This document shows positions 1 through 5,900 of a stretch of 6,017 bases of DNA, one piece after another (within the stretch, counting starts at the first letter, position 1; every line of letters begins with the position of its first letter). The translations under genes and the position numbers were made by a program. The stretch is from contig CADBQC010000082.1 in NCBI GenBank assembly GCA_902796745.1, positions 1-6,017 of the forward strand, given 5' to 3'. This DNA comes from an uncultured Pseudomonadota bacterium (GTDB lineage: Bacteria; Pseudomonadota; Alphaproteobacteria; RUG11792). The notes below the pieces were generated by a model. It was not told where the DNA came from. It did no database searches and saw nothing but the letters and a program-made list of their open reading frames with translations.

Positions 1-734
1 GCGAATGTTGCGTACTTTTCAACAGGAAATTTTCCGCCGTAGCGTGTTTCGATAATCCTCTTTATCCAAACATCCTGCGGAAATGCGCCCATTTTATGCA
101 AAGAGAATAGGGCGATACAGTTAGCAACCTTTGCTCCAATACCATTAAAGTTTTGCAGATATTCCAGTGCATCTTTTGTGGATAACATCTTGAGGTAATC
201 TAGGCTAAACGCGCCATCTAAAACATCTTTTACAATGTCGGCAATATATTTGGCTCTATATCCCAATCCAAGTAATCTAAAATCATTTTCTGTGTAATCC
301 TTGAGAAGAGCAGGGGAGGGGAAGACGCCCTCGAAAGGTAGACAAATGCGTTCTATAATGACTTTTATCCTATTTATATTATTTTGTTGAGAAATTATAA
401 AACTGACGATTGTTTCCCATAGGTCTTGCCGAAGAATTCGTATTCCGTAACCATAGTTGATCGCGTTGATCAAATATGGATCTCCTGAACGTTCTATCAG
501 CGACTTGTATATAGAATAATCAGTTCCTAAATCAAAGTAGTTGTACCAAATATCTAGGTAATCTTCCTCCGTGCAATCGAATATATATTCATTGCCTCTG
601 ATTTTCGTTATGTAAAGTTCTTGCCCAAAAGCCTTGACATTCCAGGTATTAGATGATGCACGAGATATTCTGAAGCATTGTCCAGATTCGGCAATTTGTT
701 CTATATCAAAATCTTGAAGAACTTTTACTAGCAT
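1..734 (-). CDS. ogg: 8-oxoguanine DNA glycosylase/AP lyase, OGG type (partial, C-terminus beyond window)
   Basis: A helix-hairpin-helix glycosylase of the OGG1 family, which excises 8-oxoguanine paired with C and nicks the abasic site in base-excision repair. I translated 244 residues from the complement; the frame is open to the window edge. Visible are GQCFR at 18-22 (equivalent to human OGG1 GQSFR, whose Gly contacts the oxidised base), WETIVSFIISQQNNI at about 106-120, and the HhH hairpin FNGIGAKVANC. This hairpin carries the Schiff-base lysine K202 and C206, matching OGG1 K249 and C253. FPQDVWIKR carries the catalytic aspartate D221. The K-to-D spacing of 19 equals that of human OGG1. 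The ATG overlaps the pgsA stop by 7 nt and an in-frame TAA lies immediately before it, so no earlier start exists. No Shine-Dalgarno is seen, so translation is probably coupled to pgsA. The whole looks most like the short OGG enzymes known from Clostridia. Probably only a few tens of residues are missing. Confidence 0.92.
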   Translation of the reverse strand, partial: MLVKVLQDFDIEQIAESGQCFRISRASSNTWNVKAFGQELYITKIRGNEYIFDCTEEDYLDIWYNYFDLGTDYSIYKSLIERSGDPYLINAINYGYGIRILRQDLWETIVSFIISQQNNINRIKVIIERICLPFEGVFPSPALLKDYTENDFRLLGLGYRAKYIADIVKDVLDGAFSLDYLKMLSTKDALEYLQNFNGIGAKVANCIALFSLHKMGAFPQDVWIKRIIETRYGGKFPVEKYATF

Positions 735-1336
735 TTATTCGATATGCTACTGATGAATCTTATCGCATATATTATGAACGTTGCTATTACCATCAAAATA
801 CTCGCATATCCTAGACATACACCAAAAAGTTCTAAGAAATGTTGTATTGGATTAGTAAAAAAACACAGGGCACTTGTTCGAAAATTTGTTCCCAAAAAAA
901 TTATGGAGTAGGAGATAAAAACGAATACTAATGTCGTACATATTTTGCTTATATACATAGGCTTTAAAGGGATCAAAAGTCGTTTTGCTAAAACAAAACT
1001 GGAGCCCAGTAGTAGGGCAAAATCACGGAAGGATAGGGCGGTTGCCAGTATCAAATAGGCACATAAATAAGGGAAGCTGACATGATGAAATGCTACCATT
1101 CCCCATAAAACAACGTTTGCAAATATTTTATCTGCCAAAGGATCAAGCAATGTGCCAATCCTGGTCTCGCATTTGTATTTTCGTGCGATATATCCATCAA
1201 AGAAATCGCTGATACTTCCTAATATAACTGTTAATATCGCTGTAATTCTATTTCCGTATATTAGGGAACATATAAAAGGAAAAACACAAAAAATCCTAAA
1301 TAAACATAATATATTTGGAATATATTTTATATACAT
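728..1336 (-). CDS. pgsA: CDP-alcohol phosphatidyltransferase, probably CDP-diacylglycerol--glycerol-3-phosphate 3-phosphatidyltransferase
   Basis: A membrane enzyme that transfers a phosphatidyl group from CDP-diacylglycerol to glycerol-3-phosphate, the committed step to phosphatidylglycerol and cardiolipin. The 202-residue protein is close to the usual PgsA length. It holds the complete CDP-OH-P signature D-G-x2-A-R-x8-G-x3-D-x3-D, with D47, G48, A51, R52, G61, D65 and D69, plus the preceding D44. These acidic residues bind the metal. The N-terminal IPNILCLFRI matches the usual PNxLTxxRI opening, so the ATG must be the start. Hydrophobic stretches at about 10-28, 31-46, 72-110, 132-150 and 168-193 fit about six membrane helices. 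It lies 19 nt after ndk with no good Shine-Dalgarno and overlaps the start of ogg, which fits an ndk-pgsA-ogg transcript. A cardiolipin synthase of the same fold, using phosphatidylglycerol as acceptor, is the main alternative. Motifs do not exclude it. Confidence 0.85.
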   Translation of the reverse strand: MYIKYIPNILCLFRIFCVFPFICSLIYGNRITAILTVILGSISDFFDGYIARKYKCETRIGTLLDPLADKIFANVVLWGMVAFHHVSFPYLCAYLILATALSFRDFALLLGSSFVLAKRLLIPLKPMYISKICTTLVFVFISYSIIFLGTNFRTSALCFFTNPIQHFLELFGVCLGYASILMVIATFIIYAIRFISSISNKC

Positions 1337-1355
1337 TATTCAGGATTTTTAATAC

Positions 1356-1775
1356 TTATCCAACGATTTCGATATCGCTGAAAAAGAATTTTATCTCATT
1401 TTGTGCGGTTTCTGGGGCATCTGAACCATGTACTGAATTTTGGTCTATAGATAAGGCAAACTTGTTTCTAATCGTTCCTTCTTCAGCATTTGCTGGATTT
1501 GTCGCCCCCATCAGTTTTCTGTAATCCGCTATGGCATTGTCCTTTTCCAGCACCTGAACGACAACAGGTTCTGAACTTAAAAATTCACAGAGGTCATTAT
1601 AAAATGGTTTCTCAGAATGCACTGCATAAAAGCGTTTGGCTTGTCCTAGTGTTATGTGTATGCGCTTTTGTGCTATTATCCTAAATCCCGCAGATTCAAT
1701 CATGCTGTTTATTTCTCCTGTAAGATTGCGTCTTGTCGCATCTGGCTTAATTATTGAAAAAGTTCGTTCTATCAT
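1356..1775 (-). CDS. ndk: nucleoside diphosphate kinase
   Basis: Transfers the gamma phosphate of ATP to NDPs through a phosphohistidine, balancing cytosolic NTP and dNTP pools. The protein is 139 residues, normal for bacterial Ndk (about 140). Visible are FSIIKPDA with the nucleotide-binding K10, the [15 protein letters not shown] block at 89-103, and the active-site loop [12 protein letters not shown] with catalytic H116. The frame stays open upstream to an ATG at 1796, but I chose the ATG at 1775. A strong Shine-Dalgarno (AGGAAGGAG) sits 7 nt before 1775, and family alignments begin at this residue. The 7-residue extension MLGRRNL would be translated through that Shine-Dalgarno. The sequence is distinctly alphaproteobacterial ([18 protein letters not shown]-terminal EIVG). 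It is the first gene of a probable ndk-pgsA-ogg unit. Confidence 0.97.
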   Translation of the reverse strand: MIERTFSIIKPDATRRNLTGEINSMIESAGFRIIAQKRIHITLGQAKRFYAVHSEKPFYNDLCEFLSSEPVVVQVLEKDNAIADYRKLMGATNPANAEEGTIRNKFALSIDQNSVHGSDAPETAQNEIKFFFSDIEIVG

Positions 1776-1782
1776 CAAATTT

Positions 1783-1791
1783 CTCCTTCCT
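1783..1791 (-). promoter_or_regulatory. Shine-Dalgarno of ndk, decides its start
   Basis: On the minus strand AGGAAGGAG stands 7 nt before the ATG at 1775. It lies inside the extension that the longer reading from 1796 would translate, so it identifies the shorter form as the real protein. It is one of two clear ribosome binding sites in the window; the other precedes the transporter. Confidence 0.85.
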
Positions 1792-1811
1792 AACAATTCC
1801 TCATAATGTAT

Positions 1812-1841
1812 ATTATGGAAACTAATATATTTTTTTGTCGA
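1812..1841 (-). promoter_or_regulatory. candidate sigma-70-type promoter of ndk
   Basis: On the minus strand TCGACA (1841-1836, one mismatch to TTGACA) and CATAAT (1817-1812, one mismatch to TATAAT) are separated by 18 nt of A/T-rich DNA. Initiation would fall near 1805, giving a leader of about 30 nt that contains the strong Shine-Dalgarno. The position between the transporter stop and ndk is right. AT-rich DNA gives false -10 boxes easily, so this is a prediction. Confidence 0.5.
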
Positions 1842-1852
1842 GCAACCTAAAT

Positions 1853-1906
1853 GTTGCGCAACCTTGTCACCACTTTATGGTACTAAATGAACACGGATTG
1901 CGCAAT
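1853..1906. repeat. pair of TTGCGCAA palindromes upstream of ndk
   Basis: GTTGCGCAAC at 1853-1862 and ATTGCGCAAT at 1897-1906 are each perfect 10 bp palindromes sharing the core TTGCGCAA. Their centres are 44 bp apart, close to four helical turns. Both lie upstream of the predicted ndk promoter, at about -50 and -95, so they could be binding sites for a dimeric regulator. A short direct repeat, GCAACCT, at 1842-1848 and 1858-1864 overlaps the first palindrome. No regulator is encoded in the window, so the role is an inference. Confidence 0.45.
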
Positions 1907-1953
1907 ATGTATCTCTTAATTACATTCATTGAAGAGTGAACGCCTTGCTTGCC

Positions 1954-3087
1954 CTACATAAAAATTTCGGCTACCACAACCAGCGAACCAAAAATTAAGC
2001 AAGCCAGTTCTGTAACACTAGTTCTCGATATTTTGCTGTTTAGGTAAACAGGCATAAATATGACGAATGTTGTTGCTATCATTCCTCCAAAGGAAAGTAT
2101 CCGAATAAATGCGTTTGGCACCACCAAGGTTAGAAACGCAGGAATTCCAATGACAATCAGTGAAATTAGCAACTTATTTTGTCGTAACTTTGTTTCTTTA
2201 AGCGAACTAATAAGCCCTATTCCAGTTCCTGCCGCAGATGTTAAAATCGCAAAAAGTGATAGCAATTTCAAAATGATGCTCTCAAATTCGAAATGTGCTG
2301 AATTACAGAGTGACTGCACTAGTTCTCCGACTTCTACACCACCATTCAGAAGTTTGACATATAATTCGTTATCGAAAACATAGATTCTTGTCAAAACCGC
2401 ATAAATCCAGAGAGCATATACAATTGCAGGGATTAAGGTTCCAATAAGAAACGCCTTCTTAATCGCTTTTATATTTTCAAGCCCCATGTGTTGCGCAACG
2501 AAAGGACATACATTCTGTACTCCAAAGGACGTGAAGATAATGGGCAAGAAAGGCATAATAATTAGTGCAAAATTTCCAGAAATATCTGCATTATTTAATC
2601 CATTAGTGCTTGGAGGCATTGTAAATACGCTTCCAATTATAAGCGCGAGTAAAATAAAGACCATGCCTGAATTTAGCTTGTTGAATACTCTAGAACGGAT
2701 CAAAAATAAAATCCCGAATGTAGCAATGCAAGCAACTATTGATAGCGATTGGCTTAATTCAAAGAAATTGCTCAAAATGCTACTTGTTCCTGCGAAGTAC
2801 GCACAAAGCAATGCCAATGACAGAACATATAACGATGTCATTGAAATCAATTTGGCAATATTCCCAGATATCTCACTTGATAACTCCACTATGGTTAGCG
2901 CCCTACCCTGATTTTTTATTAGATCGATGGTTAAACATGAAGTTTTATATGCAACTAAAAAAGCTAGCAATATAATTATAAATGTCCATTTCATCCCAAG
3001 TTTAGCTGCAGAAATTGGCAGCGATATTAGTCCCGAACCTATGGCTGTTCCAGATACCAAAAAAACAGAATTAACAAATTTACTCAT
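1954..3087 (-). CDS. aromatic amino acid (Trp/Tyr) transporter, HAAAP family
   Basis: An inner-membrane permease of the hydroxy/aromatic amino acid permease family (E. coli TyrP, TnaB, Mtr), which import tyrosine or tryptophan with protons. At 377 residues it is a little shorter than the E. coli members (about 400-415). The first helix carries GTAIGSGLISLP at 13-24, matching the family GTxIGAGMLALP motif. TSFGVQNVCP at 186-195 and TSAAGTGIGL at 283-292 fit conserved blocks of later helices. Hydrophobic segments are spaced for about 11 helices, and the C-terminus ends in the last of them. The start is well supported: GAGGAG lies 8 nt before the ATG. The gene has its own predicted promoter and a leader with a Trp-Trp mini-ORF, which favours tryptophan as a substrate. 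The motifs alone do not separate Trp from Tyr transporters, so no symbol is given. Confidence 0.87.
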   Translation of the reverse strand: MSKFVNSVFLVSGTAIGSGLISLPISAAKLGMKWTFIIILLAFLVAYKTSCLTIDLIKNQGRALTIVELSSEISGNIAKLISMTSLYVLSLALLCAYFAGTSSILSNFFELSQSLSIVACIATFGILFLIRSRVFNKLNSGMVFILLALIIGSVFTMPPSTNGLNNADISGNFALIIMPFLPIIFTSFGVQNVCPFVAQHMGLENIKAIKKAFLIGTLIPAIVYALWIYAVLTRIYVFDNELYVKLLNGGVEVGELVQSLCNSAHFEFESIILKLLSLFAILTSAAGTGIGLISSLKETKLRQNKLLISLIVIGIPAFLTLVVPNAFIRILSFGGMIATTFVIFMPVYLNSKISRTSVTELACLIFGSLVVVAEIFM

Positions 3088-3095
3088 AATAATTT

Positions 3096-3101
3096 CTCCT
3101 C
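3096..3101 (-). promoter_or_regulatory. Shine-Dalgarno of the aromatic amino acid transporter
   Basis: GAGGAG on the minus strand, 8 nt before the ATG at 3087. It fixes the start. I saw no complementary CTCC in the leader that would hide it in a simple hairpin, so direct sequestration of this site is not evident. Confidence 0.85.
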
Positions 3102-3146
3102 AAAACAAAACAACATATTTCTTGAATTTATAAAAAGTTATTTATA

Positions 3147-3159
3147 GGCGCTCAGCGCC
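3147..3159 (-). promoter_or_regulatory. GC-rich hairpin/palindrome in the transporter leader
   Basis: GGCGCTGAGCGCC is a perfect interrupted palindrome. As DNA it has 6 bp arms around one base; as RNA it makes a 5 bp GC stem with a 3 nt loop. It stands out in strongly AT-rich surroundings. It overlaps the second Trp codon, the Arg codon and the stop codon of the leader ORF, so a ribosome translating that ORF would prevent it folding. A run of five U follows only about 10 nt after the stem, so it is not a canonical intrinsic terminator. It could also be a protein-binding site. Confidence 0.5.
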
Positions 3160-3217
3160 ACCACATAACACAAAACACAGACGCACACATGTTTATCTTT
3201 TTAAATTCGTTAAACAT
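3152..3217 (-). CDS. putative Trp-Trp leader peptide upstream of the transporter
   Basis: A 21-codon ORF in the leader of the aromatic amino acid transporter. It ends Cys-Val-Met-Trp-Trp-Arg-stop, with tandem TGG TGG at 3163-3158 and TGA at 3154-3152. An internal ATG at residue 10 would give a 12-residue peptide, MCASVFCVMWWR, close to trpL in size. From the predicted transcription start near 3243 the first ATG lies about 26 nt in. Neither ATG has a good Shine-Dalgarno; only AAAAAG precedes the inner one. Tandem Trp codons next to a hairpin, ahead of a Trp/Tyr carrier, resemble trp attenuation leaders (ribosome stalling at low charged Trp-tRNA) or tnaC. Translation is unproven and two adjacent TGG codons can arise by chance. 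Confidence 0.45.
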   Translation of the reverse strand: MFNEFKKINMCASVFCVMWWR

Positions 3218-3234
3218 AAAAAACACGAACGTCT
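3179..3234 (-). promoter_or_regulatory. nested and competing inverted repeats in the transporter leader
   Basis: On the minus strand AGACG (3234-3230) can pair with CGTCT (3183-3179), enclosing ATGTTTA (3217-3211) paired with TAAACAT (3195-3189). This structure includes the start codon of the leader ORF. TTCGT (3229-3225) can instead pair with ACGAA (3210-3206), which cannot form together with the inner stem. TAAAAAG (3203-3197) can also reach CTTTTTA (3137-3131) beyond the GC hairpin. Mutually exclusive stems are what an attenuator needs, but short A/T-rich pairings are common by chance. Confidence 0.3.
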
Positions 3235-3249
3235 AGAAAATACATCTAC

Positions 3250-3279
3250 AGTGTATCACAAGATATTTTTCTACGTCAA
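3250..3279 (-). promoter_or_regulatory. candidate promoter of the aromatic amino acid transporter, overlapping the pheT stop
   Basis: On the minus strand TTGACG (3279-3274) matches the -35 consensus in five of six positions and contains the pheT stop codon TGA. After 18 nt comes TACACT (3255-3250), preceded by TGA, which forms an extended -10. Initiation near 3243 would make a leader of about 155 nt. It implies that the transporter can be transcribed independently of pheT. Confidence 0.5.
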
Positions 3280-5636
3280 GTTCTCAAGTGACCATTGCAA
3301 TTTTTTTTGATGCTTTCAGAAACCATGCTAGATATTTCTGTTATCCTATCGTCAGATAGTGTGGATTTCCTAGATTGCAAAAGAAGTTCAAATGCAACTG
3401 CCTTACTACCCTCCCCTAACGTTTCTGACTCGTACACGTCAAAAATTTTCATATCCTGAATTTCGTCTATCCTTAACTTTTTTACTGCGTTAATGATATC
3501 TGCAGCAGAAATAGATTTTTTTACCACAAAAGAAAAGTCTCGAGTTGTTGGTTGATACTGCGATATTTCTAGCGGTTTCTTGTCTTTCTGTTCCGCAAAT
3601 TCTGGTATGCTGTCTAAAAATAACTCAAAGCATACAACAGGAACATTTATATCCATTTTTACCAATAAGTTAGGATGTATTTCACCAAAGAGAGCAAGTA
3701 CTGTATCTTTTTGGTATATATATGTCCCACTACGTCCAGGATGATAGTAGTCTAGAGCTGATGTTTGCAATCTGTAATTGATACCGAGCATATTCAGCAA
3801 TCGTTCCAGAATGGATTTTACGTCGAATACAGAAACATCTTTTTGAGGTTTTGCCCAATTTCGTGACGTAGATTTTTCTGACATAGTAAGGGCTAAAACC
3901 ATTCGCTCCACTACCCTACCCTGCTCGTTTCTAAAACATTTTCCAATTTCAAAAAATTTAGAATTTTTTTGGCTCTTATTCTGGGCATTTTTTATAGCTT
4001 TTAAATGCGAAGCGACAATGGTTGGTCGTAAACTAGAAAATTCAACTGAGGAATCCTGCAAATTTATTAGTTCTGCTTCATCTGCAAATAACTGAGCTGT
4101 ATTTTTATCTAGAAACGAGAAAGTTTTTATTTCATAAAAACCATTGTAGACTAAAGCATCAGAAATCTTATCAATGTTATAACACCACAATTTCGGTGCT
4201 TGTATTGGCAATTCTTCTTCGCCAATGTTTTCATATCCCTGAAGTCTCAGTATCTCCTCGATTACATCCTCTTCAATTTCAAGATCATGTCTCCAGCTAG
4301 GTGTTTCAAGAAGCATTTTTTCAGAATCTACGGATTTCACCGTTATTCCAAGTTTAGTGAGATTATTTTTGGCGCCCCCAAATACTTCCTTTGATAGCCC
4401 AGTAATAGCGTTGAATTTTTTGTAGGTTAACCCGATAATGTGTTCATTTTTAGGCAATCTTCCATATTCTCTAATATTTGATAGTCTGCAATTACAGCAT
4501 TTAGATATTAACTTAGTAGCATATTTTATGGCAAAATCTACCATTTGGGGATCTGTGCCACGTTCAAATCTTGTCCTAGCATCGCTGTTTATTTTCAGTT
4601 TTTGCCCTGCCTTCGCAATTGCTATTTTGCTAAAATATGCACTTTCAATTAGAATGTTTTGGGTCATATCTGAATATCCAGTCTTTATCCCCCCCATTAT
4701 GCCAGCTATCGACAAAACATTATCACCATCCGCAACAACTATCGCCCCCTCAGGCAAAATAGTTTGTTTATTGTTTAATGTTTCTAAAATTTCGCCTTGA
4801 CGTGAATCCCGAATTTGTAGATTTGGAGGCAACTTATCCAGATCATATATGTGTAAAGGTTGTCCAATATCTAGACATATATAATTTGCTATATCGACTG
4901 GCAAAGATACTAAATTCTGCCCTACAGCTTTCAATCTTTTTGCGATATACCCAGGAGTTTGCCCTGAAATACCGCATATAGCTATTGTTGAAAAATAATC
5001 ACAACTAGGAGTGATTATTTCAATATCTACTGGATTTTCGATATTTTCCGCAACTTCACATTCATCAAGTTCCAACAATTCGCCAGCTCCAATAGCTGAC
5101 AAATCACGAGCGATACCTCTAACACTGAAACAATCTGCTCTATTCGGCGTTATGCTAACATCAAAAATTACATCATCTATTCCAAGAGCAGTTACCAGAT
5201 CTTGCCCTGGAACAGCAGTCGCTGGCAGTTCTATAATTCCATCAGATTCTTCCCCAAGCAAAAGTTCTTGACTAGAACACATCATGCCTTGGCTTTCAAT
5301 TCCACGTATTTTGCCCTTCTTTAGCTCTTCTCCATGAACAGGAATAATTGCACCAACTAGCGCTACCACAACATGAATTCCAGCTCTAGCATTGGGTGCC
5401 CCACAAACTATCTGTAAGGTTTTATCTCCAATGTTAACTTGACACACCCGCAATCTATCTGCATTCGGGTGCTTCTCTGCATTTTCTATAAATCCAACAA
5501 CGAAATTTTTATATTTCTCTCTGTTATCAATTATTTCTTCAACTTCAATACCAAGCGTTGTTAATTTATCAGCTATTTGCTGATATGTCATATCAGTTCT
5601 TAAATGATCTTGTAGCCAGTCGAAAGTAAATTTCAT
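3276..5636 (-). CDS. pheT: phenylalanine--tRNA ligase beta subunit
   Basis: The beta subunit of the cytosolic alpha2-beta2 PheRS, which charges tRNA-Phe. Beta binds the tRNA and edits Tyr-tRNA-Phe, while PheS holds the synthetic active site. The 786 residues are full length. In order: an N-terminal segment (MKFTFDWLQDHL); an EMAP-like OB tRNA-binding domain at about 40-150 with HPNADRL at 56-62; the SITPNRADCFSVRG block at 161-174; the B3/B4 editing region at about 205-370 with FERGTDPQ at 357-364; the B5 domain at about 400-470 with ETPSWRHDL and IEEILRLQGY; the catalytic-like module at about 480-680; and the C-terminal ferredoxin-fold anticodon-binding domain at about 693-785, starting at PTTRDFSFVV. 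The start matches the conserved family N-terminus, but no Shine-Dalgarno precedes it. pheS is not upstream, which is unusual. The gene stands alone behind its own promoter. Confidence 0.98.
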   Translation of the reverse strand: MKFTFDWLQDHLRTDMTYQQIADKLTTLGIEVEEIIDNREKYKNFVVGFIENAEKHPNADRLRVCQVNIGDKTLQIVCGAPNARAGIHVVVALVGAIIPVHGEELKKGKIRGIESQGMMCSSQELLLGEESDGIIELPATAVPGQDLVTALGIDDVIFDVSITPNRADCFSVRGIARDLSAIGAGELLELDECEVAENIENPVDIEIITPSCDYFSTIAICGISGQTPGYIAKRLKAVGQNLVSLPVDIANYICLDIGQPLHIYDLDKLPPNLQIRDSRQGEILETLNNKQTILPEGAIVVADGDNVLSIAGIMGGIKTGYSDMTQNILIESAYFSKIAIAKAGQKLKINSDARTRFERGTDPQMVDFAIKYATKLISKCCNCRLSNIREYGRLPKNEHIIGLTYKKFNAITGLSKEVFGGAKNNLTKLGITVKSVDSEKMLLETPSWRHDLEIEEDVIEEILRLQGYENIGEEELPIQAPKLWCYNIDKISDALVYNGFYEIKTFSFLDKNTAQLFADEAELINLQDSSVEFSSLRPTIVASHLKAIKNAQNKSQKNSKFFEIGKCFRNEQGRVVERMVLALTMSEKSTSRNWAKPQKDVSVFDVKSILERLLNMLGINYRLQTSALDYYHPGRSGTYIYQKDTVLALFGEIHPNLLVKMDINVPVVCFELFLDSIPEFAEQKDKKPLEISQYQPTTRDFSFVVKKSISAADIINAVKKLRIDEIQDMKIFDVYESETLGEGSKAVAFELLLQSRKSTLSDDRITEISSMVSESIKKNCNGHLRT

Positions 5637-5654
5637 TTGTTATAATATAAAAAT

Positions 5655-5666
5655 TCAGCTTGCTGA
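5655..5666. repeat. palindrome at the predicted pheT transcription start
   Basis: TCAGCTTGCTGA is a perfect 5 bp inverted repeat with a 2 nt centre. It lies directly downstream of the predicted pheT -10 element, over the expected start site. That position suits a repressor operator; as RNA it would be a small hairpin at the very 5' end. A near copy, TCAGCAACTGA, occurs at 5775-5785, differing by one deleted base in the centre. Confidence 0.35.
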
Positions 5667-5667
5667 T

Positions 5668-5698
5668 ATTTTAGCAAAAAAACAGAAAATTGTCCCAA
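5668..5698 (-). promoter_or_regulatory. candidate promoter of pheT
   Basis: On the minus strand TGCTAAAAT (5676-5668) is an extended -10 with TAAAAT one mismatch from consensus. TTGGGA (5698-5693) lies 19 nt further upstream as a weak -35. Initiation near 5661 would give a short leader of about 25 nt with no Shine-Dalgarno. An alternative is the A/T-rich TATATTATAAC just before the ATG, which would make a leaderless or nearly leaderless transcript, but it has no -35 partner. Confidence 0.4.
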
Positions 5699-5900
5699 GC
5701 TCTGACCGTAATGGATTGGCAAACAAATTAACGAAGAAGAACTCTATGATATAGAAGCGAAGCGATATAAAACATCAGCAACTGACTTAGCTTTTTCCTA
5801 ACACTGCGGTTTTTTCTATACATCTTTAGCTAAGACAATGGTATGGAGAGTGGTTTTATCAATTCCCCATTTAGAAAATAAATTTTTTGTGATGTGAATA
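5677..5900. other. intergenic DNA between pheT and tRNA-Leu without a recognised gene
   Basis: Apart from the promoters at either side, I see no gene here. All frames on both strands are broken by stops within a few dozen codons. The longest stretches, for example NEEELYDIEAKRYKTSATD on plus and KWGIDKTTLHTIVLAKDV on minus, match nothing I recognise. A 7 bp inverted repeat CTTAGCT/AGCTAAG (about 5786 and 5828) spans some 40 nt. There is no convincing terminator. It may be decayed coding DNA or an unannotated small RNA. Confidence 0.35.

Noticed and set aside
1776..1796. An upstream ndk start adding MLGRRNL.
   Set aside because: The strong Shine-Dalgarno for the ATG at 1775 falls inside this extension, and the family N-terminus aligns with the shorter form.
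1913..1936. The CTCTTAAT/ATTGAAGAG inverted repeat as a terminator after the transporter.
   Set aside because: The stem is A/T-rich with a bulged base, and no T-run follows it on the minus strand. It is probably chance.
2490..2499. A third GTTGCGCAAC palindrome, as another operator.
   Set aside because: It lies inside the transporter gene, encoding Val-Ala-Gln and the start of His (residues 197-200), far from any promoter. It is used only to judge how often the motif occurs here.
2060..2911. Plus-strand open frames opposite the transporter gene, and similar ones opposite pheT, ndk and pgsA.
   Set aside because: They are antisense to well-supported genes, show no family motifs or ribosome sites, and have the composition expected of shadow frames.
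3147..3159. The GGCGCTGAGCGCC hairpin as the intrinsic terminator of pheT.
   Set aside because: No U-tract follows directly on either strand; the nearest run of five U is about 10 nt away. The stem also lies more than 100 nt after the pheT stop. A leader element is the better reading.
5637..5700. A T-box or phenylalanine attenuator leader for pheT.
   Set aside because: The likely transcript leader is only about 25 nt, with no room for a specifier loop, a Phe-rich leader peptide or a terminator. T-boxes are also not expected in Alphaproteobacteria.
5774..5800. TCAGCAACTGA followed by CTTAGCTTTTTCC as a plus-strand terminator.
   Set aside because: The stem is only 4 bp, the T-run is separated from it, and no plus-strand gene precedes it in the window.
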